NCBI GenBank assembly: GCA_000018565.1
Contig: CP000875.1
Span: 4,479,199-4,543,198 of the forward strand
Direction: 5' to 3'
From: Herpetosiphon aurantiacus DSM 785
Lineage (GTDB): Bacteria > Chloroflexota > Chloroflexia > Chloroflexales > Herpetosiphonaceae
Length of the DNA: 64,000 bases
Numbering within the stretch: the stretch's first letter is position 1; every line of letters begins with the position of its first letter. Positions 43,539-51,083 of this stretch are shown one piece after another. A program made the position numbers and the translations under genes. The notes under the pieces were generated by a model. That model worked only from the letters and a program-made list of their open reading frames with translations, was not told where the DNA came from and searched no databases.

Positions 43539-44016
43539 CGTTCACGTCCTCTGCTAGCATGAAACCTTGAGCGGTGAAAAAGTGGGCTTGTGAACTATTG
43601 GCTAAAACGGCTACCTGAACTTGTGGATAACGCGCTTGGGCTAGGGCATTTAGCGCCGCACTCAGCAGCACTGGTTCAAATTGTTGGTTTTGAAACGCTT
43701 GCGCTACCGCCAATTGCAAAATCTTAACCGTGCTGGCCTGTTTGACCACCACAATTGCGCCGAGCAAACCGCTACGCGTTTCGATCGCAAATGAGCAAGC
43801 ATCTAATAAACGACCGTAATCGCCTTGCAAGGCAGCAAAGGCCCAATCGATTGTGGCCGAAAGCGTGGGCGTTGGCTCATTTGGCAATGGCGCGGCGGCA
43901 GCATGCAACAAGCGACCCAAATCAACTCCATCGTCGATACTCAGGTAGCGCAGTGGGTAGGGGGCATCAAGCACCCCTAGGCGAGTTGCCATGTGTAAGG
44001 TTTGCCAATGATCCAT
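43513..44016 (-). CDS. Small protein, possibly GNAT acetyltransferase-like
   Basis: A 167-residue soluble protein, first gene of the murein-recycling unit. The C-terminal part (QAFQNQQFEPVLLSAALNALAQARYPQVQVAVLANSSQAHFFTAQGFMLAED) has the helix-strand pattern and the closing A-x-x-F-[FY]-x-x-x-GF motif typical of GNAT folds. The acetyl-CoA loop (R/Q-x-x-G-x-G/A) is not evident. ATG 44016 has AAAGGA upstream; the longer frame to 44094 has no support. Function in amino-acid or peptide modification is a guess from the neighbours. Confidence 0.5.
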   Translation of the reverse strand: MDHWQTLHMATRLGVLDAPYPLRYLSIDDGVDLGRLLHAAAAPLPNEPTPTLSATIDWAFAALQGDYGRLLDACSFAIETRSGLLGAIVVVKQASTVKILQLAVAQAFQNQQFEPVLLSAALNALAQARYPQVQVAVLANSSQAHFFTAQGFMLAEDVNDASTSNHD

Positions 44017-44138
44017 GGGGTATCCTTTGAGATCGTGATTAATGGGTATGCTACCATATTTTTGGGCAATCCGAACGATCCCCAACTCCACCAAGAGTCC
44101 TAGTTCGATAATCCGACTAAAGACTGAGTGATCGCTAC

Positions 44139-44168
44139 TTGACGGCCTGCAAGCGGCTATGCTATTCT
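44139..44168 (+). promoter_or_regulatory. Promoter of the leader-peptide unit
   Basis: TTGACG (44139-44144), 18 bp, TATTCT (44163-44168). Transcription would begin near 44175, about 40 nt before the leader start codon, and diverge from the murein-recycling unit. Confidence 0.65.
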
Positions 44169-44214
44169 AGGCCTGTTCGAAATCAATTCTGCTATTTTCT
44201 TAGATGGAGGCTGC

Positions 44215-44301
44215 ATGATGATCAACTTGATCAACAATCCAGTGCGCACTGCAAGTGATGCAGGCACCCATGCGCCCATCTACCTCGTGCTTCTCTCCTA
44301 A
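44215..44301 (+). CDS. Candidate 28-residue leader peptide
   Basis: A small ORF, too short for usual gene finders: starts MMINLINNPVR and ends HAPIYLVLLS. GGAGG lies 5 bp before ATG 44215 (or 8 bp before the second ATG 44218), the best ribosome site in its surroundings. Its stop is 23 bp ahead of an intrinsic terminator. There is no run of a single amino acid as in biosynthetic attenuators; the hydrophobic end IYLVLLS might stall the ribosome. A secreted or modified peptide is an alternative. Translation is inferred, not shown. Confidence 0.5.
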   Translation: MMINLINNPVRTASDAGTHAPIYLVLLS

Positions 44302-44324
44302 AGCGATTCGCTAATAAGCACCGA

Positions 44325-44367
44325 GGGCCGTGGGCGTGATTCTAACAACGCTCACGGCTCTTGTTTT
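44325..44367 (+). terminator. Intrinsic terminator (possible attenuator)
   Basis: GGGCCGTGGGCGT pairs with ACGCTCACGGCTC over 13 positions (two G-T) with a 10-nt loop, followed by TTGTTTT. It separates the leader peptide from the genes 44461-46603, which have no other strong promoter that I can see. Confidence 0.8.
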
Positions 44368-44448
44368 CTACGGCTGTGGACCTGCCTTTCTATGATGGGC
44401 CGTGAGCATTCTTTCAAGCAAGATACTCATGGTCTATTACGTTTGTTT

Positions 44449-44461
44449 AGGAGGCTCCTAG
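44449..44461 (+). promoter_or_regulatory. Palindrome over the ribosome site of the small ORF
   Basis: TAGGAG-G-CTCCTA contains the AGGAG Shine-Dalgarno of the next gene in a perfect inverted repeat. In RNA a loop this small cannot close fully, but it could pair between molecules or bind a protein. Its last A is next to the GTG start. Confidence 0.35.
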
Positions 44462-44676
44462 TGTTAATGCTCGACCGCGATGGAACCGTCCTGTGTGTAG
44501 AAAAGCCCAAGCCCAAGCCCAACTCGATGAAACGGGCTTATGCCGAGTTGCCCCACGAACCAGATCAAGATCAAACCAGCCGCATTGGCCGCTTGGTGGA
44601 TCTGGCCTTCGATCAACTAGGTTTTCGGCGCTTGGAATTACACGTTAGCGACGACCACGCCAGCAAACGTCGATAA
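44461..44676 (+). CDS. Small charged protein of unknown function
   Basis: A 71-residue protein with no family I recognise. It has a KPKPKPN segment (~17-22), acidic PHEPDQDQ, and a helical C-terminal part (RIGRLVDLAFDQLGFRRLELHV) ending in basic residues. GTG 44461 with AGGAG 6 bp upstream is preferred; ATG 44467 is an alternative. No signal peptide. It lies between a terminator and the ABC ATPase gene, so it may be under attenuator control together with the ATPase. Confidence 0.5.
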   Translation: MLMLDRDGTVLCVEKPKPKPNSMKRAYAELPHEPDQDQTSRIGRLVDLAFDQLGFRRLELHVSDDHASKRR

Positions 44677-44782
44677 ATCCTCCTCAATGAAGAGAGAGAG
44701 TTGATCGATCCCATCTATCGCATATCATGGAATTGCTCATAGCAATTGACCAGTTCGTGCAACCCTTGGATGGAGTATCCCA

Positions 44783-45682
44783 ATGCAGCAAGCACCTGCT
44801 TTAGTGGTAGCAAATATTTATAAACAATTTGGCACGAGTGAAGTCAAACATTGGCTCACTCGTCGCCCTCGTCCTAACCCCAAGCCACCAGTCGTCGCGG
44901 TTGATCACGTCAGCCTCGATGTGGCCGAGGGCGAGATTTTTGGCTTATTGGGAGCCAACGGCTCAGGCAAATCAACCTTGATTCGCTTGATCTCAACCTT
45001 ACTTATTCCCGATTCGGGCAAGATTCAGGTTTTTGGCCTCGATGTCCGCAACGATGAGAAAGCCGTCAAACGCTTAATCAATCGGGTTAGCGTTGAGGCT
45101 TCGTTTTTTAAGAAATTGAGCGCCTTAGAAAACTTAATGTACGCCGCCCGTTTGTATGATCTCAAGCCAGCCTATGCTCGCGCCGAATGTGTGCGCATTT
45201 TGGCGGCGCTGGGCTTGAAGGAAAAACGCTTGTACGAGCCGCTGGAAAATATGTCACGCGGCATGCAGCAAAAAGTTGCAATCGCCCGTGGCCTGTTGAC
45301 CAAACCACGGTTATTGCTGCTTGATGAGCCAACGACCGGGCTTGACCCACGTTCGCGCTCGGATGTGCAACGCTTTGTGCGGCGTTTGCGCGATGAATCG
45401 GGCACAACCGTCTTTTTGACCACCCACGATATGGACGAAGCCGACCGGCTTTGCGACCGCATCGCGATTATCGATGCTGGCAAAATTGTAGCTTTGGATA
45501 CCCCGCAAGGTCTCAAAGATCGCATTGGTCAGCAAATTGGCAAGTCCAATGCCACTATGGAAGACGTTTTTATGACCCTCACAGGCCGATCATTGGCCGA
45601 TGAAGATTTTATGGACGAAGACACCGACTATATGGAGCATCATCATGAAGACAACGCTGAACACAGCATCGAAGGAGCGTGA
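44783..45682 (+). CDS. ABC transporter ATP-binding protein (DrrA/CcmA type)
   Basis: A 299-residue ATPase of the drug/lipid export class. Walker A GLLGANGSGKSTLIRL, signature MSRGMQQKVAIARGL (a variant of LSGGQ), Walker B LLLLDEPTTGLDP, H loop LTTHDMDEADRL. A ~25-residue insert rich in KHWLTRRPRPNPKP follows residue 15. The C-terminal ~40 residues are acidic with a His cluster (MEHHHEDNAEH) that might bind metal. GGAG lies 7 bp before the start. No permease is adjacent: the next gene is rsgA with no gap. Substrate is not known. Confidence 0.9.
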   Translation: MQQAPALVVANIYKQFGTSEVKHWLTRRPRPNPKPPVVAVDHVSLDVAEGEIFGLLGANGSGKSTLIRLISTLLIPDSGKIQVFGLDVRNDEKAVKRLINRVSVEASFFKKLSALENLMYAARLYDLKPAYARAECVRILAALGLKEKRLYEPLENMSRGMQQKVAIARGLLTKPRLLLLDEPTTGLDPRSRSDVQRFVRRLRDESGTTVFLTTHDMDEADRLCDRIAIIDAGKIVALDTPQGLKDRIGQQIGKSNATMEDVFMTLTGRSLADEDFMDEDTDYMEHHHEDNAEHSIEGA

Positions 45683-46603
45683 ATGAACGGAACGATCATG
45701 CGTGCCCAAAGTGGCTTTTTCTGGGTAAAACTCGATGAAACAGGCGAAACGCTGCGCTGCACCCTGCGCGGGCGGCTCAAAAAAACCAAACAGTATAGCG
45801 ATCTTGCCACGCTTGGCGATTTCGTGCGGATCACGCCAACCATTCCCAACGAAGGTGTGGTTGAAGAGATTTACCCACGGCGCAGCAAGCTTGCCCGTAC
45901 CGCCATCAAGGGCGCACATTTTGAACAAGTAATTGTTGCTAATTTAGATATTGTGCTAATTACCTTTGCCGTAGCTCACCCTGAGCCACATGTGCGCATG
46001 ATCGATCGCTTTTTGGTGATTGCTGAGGCCAATAATCTTGATGTAGCAATTATTGCCAATAAATGCGATTTAGTCAGCGATAGCCATCAAAAGGTCTTTG
46101 GCATCTACGAGCAAATTGGCTATCCGGTGTTTTACACCAGCGTGAGCACTGGCCAAGGCATCGAGCAAGTTCAAGAGATAATTCATAATAAAATTTCGGC
46201 CTTTACTGGCCCTTCGGGGGTTGGCAAATCGAGTTTGCTCAATGCGATTCAGCCAGGCCTGAATTTGCGCACTGGCGATGTCAGCGATGCAGTCAATAAA
46301 GGCCAGCATACCACGGTGGCAGGCGAATTGGTGCCATTGCATGCTGGTGGTTTTGTGGCCGATACTCCAGGCATTCGCGAGCTGGGCCTCTATCAAATGG
46401 AGCCAGATGAACTTGAATGGTGCTTCCGCGAATTCCGGCCATTTATCGATGAATGTGGCTTTAGCGATTGCACCCATACTCACGAGCCAGAATGCGCAGT
46501 CTTGGCCGCAGTTGAGGCTGGTCAAATCAGCAGCGCCCGCCATCAAAGCTACCAAAAACTACGCGACCACACCGCTGAACAAAGCGCTAGTCAACGCTTT
46601 TAA
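45683..46603 (+). CDS. rsgA: Small ribosomal subunit GTPase RsgA
   Basis: A 306-residue circularly permuted GTPase that checks late 30S assembly. Order: OB fold (~1-65), NKCD (G4, ~128), GPSGVGKSSLLNAIQP (G1), a T-rich G2 segment (NKGQHTT), DTPGIREL (G3), and a C-terminal zinc site C-x4-C-x-H-x5-C (DECGFSDCTHTHEPEC). The start codon directly follows the ABC ATPase stop, so the two are translated from one message. The 3' end carries an inverted repeat whose first arm includes its stop codon. Confidence 0.95.
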   Translation: MNGTIMRAQSGFFWVKLDETGETLRCTLRGRLKKTKQYSDLATLGDFVRITPTIPNEGVVEEIYPRRSKLARTAIKGAHFEQVIVANLDIVLITFAVAHPEPHVRMIDRFLVIAEANNLDVAIIANKCDLVSDSHQKVFGIYEQIGYPVFYTSVSTGQGIEQVQEIIHNKISAFTGPSGVGKSSLLNAIQPGLNLRTGDVSDAVNKGQHTTVAGELVPLHAGGFVADTPGIRELGLYQMEPDELEWCFREFRPFIDECGFSDCTHTHEPECAVLAAVEAGQISSARHQSYQKLRDHTAEQSASQRF

Positions 46604-46692
46604 GTTCCCTCAGCCCTGCTTTCGCCCAACGAGACGTAAAAAAAGCCCCTCTCCCGCGTTCAGTGGGAGAGGGGTTGGGGTGAGGGAACTTA
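46601..46692. repeat. Dispersed hairpin repeat (family A) filling the gap between two stop codons
   Basis: TAAGTTCCCTCA (46601-46612) and TGAGGGAACTTA (46681-46692) form a perfect 12-bp outer arm. Both ends supply stop codons: TAA for rsgA on plus and TAA for the AAA+ gene on minus. An inner stem CCCCTCTCCC/GGGAGAGGGG sits at 46646-46674. Confidence 0.8.
46638..46674 (-). terminator. Terminator of the AAA+ gene
   Basis: The inner 10-bp stem of the family A repeat is followed on the minus strand by seven T (46644-46638). Confidence 0.75.
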
Positions 46693-47871
46693 GCGTCGAT
46701 TATTGTTTTCGGTTGAGCGAGCAATCGATGGGCCAGGGGTATGTGACGGTGGCCCAGCAACTTCACGGGCTGATGGCGGAGCTTGCTCTTGCTTAGCCGC
46801 ATAATCTGCGGCAAAGGCCGCCAAGGTTGCATCAGGCTCGTAGAAGAAATCGAGATTATTGCCATCCTTGGCTTCTTCTTCCGAGACCACAATTTGCACT
46901 TTTGCCCCGCTGGGAATCCCGCCCGAAGCGAGCAAATCGGCCAATGGAGCATCGATATCCTTCATCAAACGGGAGCGCAACGGGCGAGCGCCAAAACGTG
47001 GGTCGAAACCACGGCGCAAAATATAATCGCGGGCTTCCTCGTTTAAGCTAATTTCCACTCCATGGCGACGATATTGCTCATTCGATTCAGCGACCATGCG
47101 ATCAAGGACTTGGCGCAATGTGTCGCTGCTTAATGGCCGGAAAGCGATAATTTCATCGATCCGGTTGATCCATTCAGGACTAAAGACCTTTTGCAGCGAT
47201 TCAAAGCCGATTTGATAAATTTGTTGGCCAGTCGATTCGACGACGCGATTGGGTGTGCGGAAACCGATGGTGCGTTGCGAGACATAATTTGCCATTTCCT
47301 GAGCGCCAACATTCGTGGTCATGATAACAATAGCGCGATGGAATGAAACTTTGCGCCCACCGTTGAGCAAGGTAATCTCGCCATCTTCCATGATTTGCAG
47401 CAACAAATTCCAAAGCTCGGATGTGGCTTTTTCAATTTCGTCAAACAAGATCACCGCATTTTCTTGCTCGATCAACTCAGGGTCGAGCAAGGGCTTTTGA
47501 TCGCGTCCGACGTAGGAGGGAGGAGCGCCAAGCAACGCCGAAACTTCGTGGCCTTGGCTAAACAGCGAACAATCGAGCTTGAGAAACCCACCGCCTTGCG
47601 GATGTAAAAATGCAGCTAAGCGCTTAGCACATTCACTTTTACCAACGCCAGTTGGCCCAAGAAACAGCAACGTTGCGCGTGGACGCTGCTGACTACCAGC
47701 ACTAAAGCCAAAGCGAGCACGATTCAGGGCACGAATTAAGCTTTCGATCGCGCGATTTTGGCCAAAGACGCTGGTGCGTAATTCTTGTTCAACGGCATCG
47801 AGTGGGTTTTTATCACCGCGCACCGCTCGTTGCATGGAACCGCTGATCGGTGTTTTTTGCTGTTCATCCAT
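46690..47871 (-). CDS. AAA+ ATPase resembling the second ATPase domain of ClpA/ClpB
   Basis: A 393-residue protein with a single AAA+ module of the ClpA/B D2 type: FGQNRAIESLIRALNRARFG, Walker A LFLGPTGVGKSECAKRL, pore-loop-like GAPPSYVGRDQ, Walker B ILFDEIEKA, sensor 1 IVIMTTNVGA, arginine finger region SPEWINRIDEI and sensor 2 in RFGARPLRS. The N domain, D1 and middle domain of ClpB are all missing, and no ClpP-binding IGF/L loop is obvious. The C-terminal ~60 residues are low complexity. GGAGG is well placed. Probably a stand-alone remodelling ATPase with unknown client. Confidence 0.88.
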   Translation of the reverse strand: MDEQQKTPISGSMQRAVRGDKNPLDAVEQELRTSVFGQNRAIESLIRALNRARFGFSAGSQQRPRATLLFLGPTGVGKSECAKRLAAFLHPQGGGFLKLDCSLFSQGHEVSALLGAPPSYVGRDQKPLLDPELIEQENAVILFDEIEKATSELWNLLLQIMEDGEITLLNGGRKVSFHRAIVIMTTNVGAQEMANYVSQRTIGFRTPNRVVESTGQQIYQIGFESLQKVFSPEWINRIDEIIAFRPLSSDTLRQVLDRMVAESNEQYRRHGVEISLNEEARDYILRRGFDPRFGARPLRSRLMKDIDAPLADLLASGGIPSGAKVQIVVSEEEAKDGNNLDFFYEPDATLAAFAADYAAKQEQAPPSAREVAGPPSHTPGPSIARSTENNNRR

Positions 47872-47905
47872 ACTTTACCTCCAAGACAGATACGGCAACC
47901 ATGGC

Positions 47906-47941
47906 AAAACCCGTGAGACTATTGTATCCCACGGGTTTTTG
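47906..47941 (-). terminator. Intrinsic terminator after the SH3b gene
   Basis: AAAACCCGTG pairs with CACGGGTTTT (10 bp, 14-nt loop). It lies between the SH3b gene end and the AAA+ gene start on the minus strand. Confidence 0.8.
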
Positions 47942-47969
47942 CTGAGTCAAGGATGCTTAGTACTGTTTT

Positions 47970-49190
47970 TTAGGGTGCTACAGGGATGGTATTTAATACC
48001 GCAGGGTTGATAGTCAAGATCTGACCAACGACCCATCCTTCACTACCATTTGGTAACTTGATTTTGAACCAAGCGCTATCGCTGCTGCGGTTGATCAGCG
48101 AGACATTGACCCCAGCATCAACTTGGGTCAAAACATCGCCCCCAGGTGCTGAGCGCACATTACCGCCATTGAAGGCTACGGCAAATGGTGCATCGCCGCT
48201 AACAGGGGTAATTTTGTTGACTTCAGTTGCAGGTAAGTCAATCGTGCTGCTATTGAGCCAGCCTGATTGACCGCTTTGGCTGATCGCGACCAAATACCAA
48301 ACTTCACCATTCACTGGCATCTTGACGACAATTCGCGCAATTTCGCCAGCAGTTACGTTGCCACGTTGGTTGGCTGGGCCAAACGGCGTGGTATAGACAA
48401 TGCCTGGGCGGCTGATCACCACATTATCCAACGGCACGGGCAGGCCACCAGGTGCGGCAGTTGGCTGAACTGGCGTAACTTGGGTTACTGGAGTCGAGCC
48501 ATCAGCAGGCGTTGGTACCATCGTGCCTGAAATTGGATCAGTGATGGTTGGGGTTACATCGATTGGAGTTACTGCGGTATCGCCCAAGAAACGATCAAGC
48601 GCATCGCCCTTGATTTCAATCGCTTCGTCGGCTTTGGCTAGAACATCGCCATCAGCGCTCGCAACGGTTACTTGGACAGTATATTCCGACGATTTGCGGC
48701 CATCTTCGTGACCTTCCATTTCAGGAATAATCAAGCGAGCCTTGCCGCCGCTGACAGTGGTGGTCATGGCATCGGTATCAAAAAATTCAAATGGGCGGCC
48801 ATCTTCCAATAAGATCGCTCCCACTTGACTCTCATCAGGTGCATCTGTGGTAATGGAGATTTGAGCCGTCAATTTGCCATCGCTCACGATCATACTAGCC
48901 CGATCAATCGTTAGCGCGGTGGTTGGCACTTTGGTTGGAACAACATCTTCCTCGCCGCTACCCTGCCCCCAAACAGCATAGGCAATTGCCCCCAACGCCA
49001 AGAACAAGACCACCACAACCAAAATCATCCCTAGACCGCCACCTTTTTTTGGCTCTTCGGGAGTTGGCAACGACGTATAGTCAGTTGGAACATAATCAGC
49101 AGGCAACGAAAGTTGATCGGGGACTTTTTTGCGCCGTAACTGCCAAACAGTCGTTGGCTGAGAACGTGGTGTTAAGGCAACTTGAGACAT
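47970..49190 (-). CDS. Membrane-anchored protein with two SH3b-like domains
   Basis: A 406-residue protein: cytoplasmic basic N-terminus (~1-55), one membrane segment (GMILVVVVLFLALGAIAYAVWG, ~57-78), an external beta-rich domain (~95-205), a Thr/Pro linker (~215-265) and two SH3b-like domains (~270-330 and ~340-400, the latter with NVRSAPGGDVLTQVDAGVNVSLI...WFKIKLPNGSEGWV). SH3b domains often bind cell wall. ATG 49190 has GGGAGG 8 bp upstream; the frame continues to a GTG at 49208, less likely. Single-gene unit. Confidence 0.8.
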   Translation of the reverse strand: MSQVALTPRSQPTTVWQLRRKKVPDQLSLPADYVPTDYTSLPTPEEPKKGGGLGMILVVVVLFLALGAIAYAVWGQGSGEEDVVPTKVPTTALTIDRASMIVSDGKLTAQISITTDAPDESQVGAILLEDGRPFEFFDTDAMTTTVSGGKARLIIPEMEGHEDGRKSSEYTVQVTVASADGDVLAKADEAIEIKGDALDRFLGDTAVTPIDVTPTITDPISGTMVPTPADGSTPVTQVTPVQPTAAPGGLPVPLDNVVISRPGIVYTTPFGPANQRGNVTAGEIARIVVKMPVNGEVWYLVAISQSGQSGWLNSSTIDLPATEVNKITPVSGDAPFAVAFNGGNVRSAPGGDVLTQVDAGVNVSLINRSSDSAWFKIKLPNGSEGWVVGQILTINPAVLNTIPVAP

Positions 49191-49301
49191 TCGGCTCGCC
49201 TCCCCCACGAAGTGTGGGTTACTAAAAAATGCAAAGTTATCGCTTTAGGGCGTATTATAGCGAGGAGAGATTGATTTGACAACGAAGCCAAGTGTTGGCT
49301 C

Positions 49302-49310
49302 TGATACAAT
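49302..49310 (+). promoter_or_regulatory. Extended -10 promoter of the histidine phosphatase gene
   Basis: TGATACAAT, a TGn-TACAAT extended -10 box, 33 bp before the start codon. TTGACA at 49275 is too far upstream to be its -35. Confidence 0.45.
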
Positions 49311-49342
49311 AGCCTAGCATTAGTGTCAAGCGAGGTCGTCTT

Positions 49343-49966
49343 ATGCGGTTGATCGTGGTTCGTCATGGCGAAACAGCCTGGAATGCTGAACGCCGTTATC
49401 AAGGTCATTTGCCAATTCCGTTGAATCAGCGCGGGCGCGAACAAGCCTTATGCGCTGGTCAACGCCTAGCAAACCTAGCAATCGATCATCTTTATGCCAG
49501 CGATATTGCCCGGGCGTGGGAGACCGCCACCATCATTGGCGAGCAAATTGGCCTTACGCCTGAGCCATTAATTGATCTGCGTGAGATCAACGATGGCGAT
49601 TGGGCCGGCCATACTCCTGAAGAATTGCACGATCTGTTTCCCGACCATATGCAATTGATCAAACTCAACCCCGACAGTACTCAACGCCTGAATGGCGAAT
49701 CGTATGCTGAGTTGCAACAGCGCATGGCCAAGGCCTTCGAGCATTTTGCCGCCAATCACCGTGGTCAAACCGTGGTAGCGGTTTCACATGGCGGCGCAAT
49801 TCGCGCTTTGGTCTGCCACTTGCTGGCAGCACCGCTACGTCACTTTGGCCGTTTATGGCTCGATAATGGCGCGTTCGTCGAGATTGTAGCTCACGGCGAT
49901 GAATGGCGGGTCTTGCGCGTCAACGATGCCGCTCATCTTGATGGAGTGTTTGCCAAAGGCGAGTGA
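49343..49966 (+). CDS. Histidine phosphatase family protein
   Basis: A 207-residue phosphatase of the phosphoglycerate-mutase superfamily. The phospho-acceptor His is in VVRHGETAWN, a second Arg in ASDIARAWETA, E in LREINDGDWAG and the second catalytic His in VSHGGAIRALV. The closest named types are alpha-ribazole phosphatase (CobC) and broad-range phosphatases; no cobalamin genes are near, so the substrate is open. GAGGT lies 7 bp before the start. The 3' side goes into repeat DNA within 30 bp. Confidence 0.9.
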   Translation: MRLIVVRHGETAWNAERRYQGHLPIPLNQRGREQALCAGQRLANLAIDHLYASDIARAWETATIIGEQIGLTPEPLIDLREINDGDWAGHTPEELHDLFPDHMQLIKLNPDSTQRLNGESYAELQQRMAKAFEHFAANHRGQTVVAVSHGGAIRALVCHLLAAPLRHFGRLWLDNGAFVEIVAHGDEWRVLRVNDAAHLDGVFAKGE

Positions 49967-49969
49967 GTA

Positions 49970-50310
49970 CAAAGCAAAAGGCAAAAAGCAAAAGGCAAAA
50001 GCGAAGAAAGAACATAGAGCATAGAACATAAGGAAAGGATTAGGGTCAGAGATCGGGCGTTTAACGCAGAGGCGCAGAGGATGTGAGGCTATGGGCTGAA
50101 GGCTATCGGATATCGGAACATATTGGTGGTATCGCAAGTATTTCGCTAGCCAAAAGCCCTTAGCCTATAGCCCTATTTCGTGCCCTTCGTGCCCTTCGTG
50201 GATCAAAAACAAACTTTGTGTAACTTCGTGCCCTTCGTGGATCAAACATAAACTTCACGCTCTGCGTGCTCTTCGTGGTTTCGCCCCTATGCTCTATGTT
50301 CTATGTTCTC
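49970..50310. repeat. Dispersed spacer repeat (family B), longest copy
   Basis: AAAAGGCAAAA units, then AGAACATAGAGCATAGAACATA, GGGTCAGAGATCGG, AACGCAGAGGCGCAGAGG, and several CTTCGTGCCCTTCGTGGATCAAA units, ending with TATGCTCTATGTTCTATGTTC, an inverted copy of the first block. Fills almost all of the 400-bp gap; the last 55 bp before the next start hold the ribosome site. Confidence 0.75.
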
Positions 50311-50366
50311 ACTCCCGTGCTATAATCCCACGGTGATTTTTTATGTCCTGTGAGGAGCCTTAACCG

Positions 50367-51080
50367 ATGCGACGAACAACCACGATTGCGCTGTTGGCGC
50401 TCGTATTAACCGCTTGTGGTTCAGCTGAATCAACCGCAATTCCAACGATCGAAACGCGCCCAACCACCGCCCCAACTGCTGAAGTAGCCCCAACCGAGGC
50501 AAGCACTGGCCGACCAACCACTGCTCCTAGCGATGGTGGCAACACCAGCAGCCCTGGCATGCCGAAGCAATATGCCAGCGAGCCAGCCATGACGATTGAC
50601 GTTAACAAGCAATATATCGCGACCCTCAAAACCCAAAAAGGCGATATTGTGATTGAACTCAACGCCAAAAATGCTCCCCGCACGGTCAATAACTTTGTGT
50701 TTTTGGCTCGTGAAGGTTTCTACGATAACGTGACTTTCCATCGCGTGATTCCAGGCTTTATGGCTCAAGGTGGCGATCCAACTGGCACTGGGATGGGTGG
50801 CCCAGGCTATGAGTTTGTCAACGAATATGAAGATACCACCAGCAATTTGCTCTTCGATAAAGCTGGGGTTTTGGCCATGGCCAACGCTGGCCCTAATACC
50901 AATGGTTCACAATTCTTCATTACCTTGGCTCCAGCCTTGCACTTGACCCCCGATGCCTATACAATCTTCGGCCAAGTAACTGCTGGTCAAGATGTCGTTG
51001 ATCAGATCACGCCTCGCGATCCAAACATGGGTGGCGCACCTGGCGATGCGATCTTGACGGTTACGATCGAAGAAAAATAG
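50367..51080 (+). CDS. Cyclophilin-type peptidyl-prolyl isomerase, lipoprotein
   Basis: A 237-residue exported foldase. The lipobox LTAC (C17) marks a lipoprotein; residues ~20-75 are a Thr/Pro-rich linker. The cyclophilin domain (~88-235) has FHRVIPGFMAQGGDPTGTGMGGPGYEF with the active Arg and Gln, and ANAGPNTNGSQFFITLAP. It would catalyse proline isomerisation outside the membrane. GAGGAG lies 9 bp before the start. Convergent with the carbonic anhydrase gene, 3 bp apart. Confidence 0.94.
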   Translation: MRRTTTIALLALVLTACGSAESTAIPTIETRPTTAPTAEVAPTEASTGRPTTAPSDGGNTSSPGMPKQYASEPAMTIDVNKQYIATLKTQKGDIVIELNAKNAPRTVNNFVFLAREGFYDNVTFHRVIPGFMAQGGDPTGTGMGGPGYEFVNEYEDTTSNLLFDKAGVLAMANAGPNTNGSQFFITLAPALHLTPDAYTIFGQVTAGQDVVDQITPRDPNMGGAPGDAILTVTIEEK

Positions 51081-51083
51081 TGC

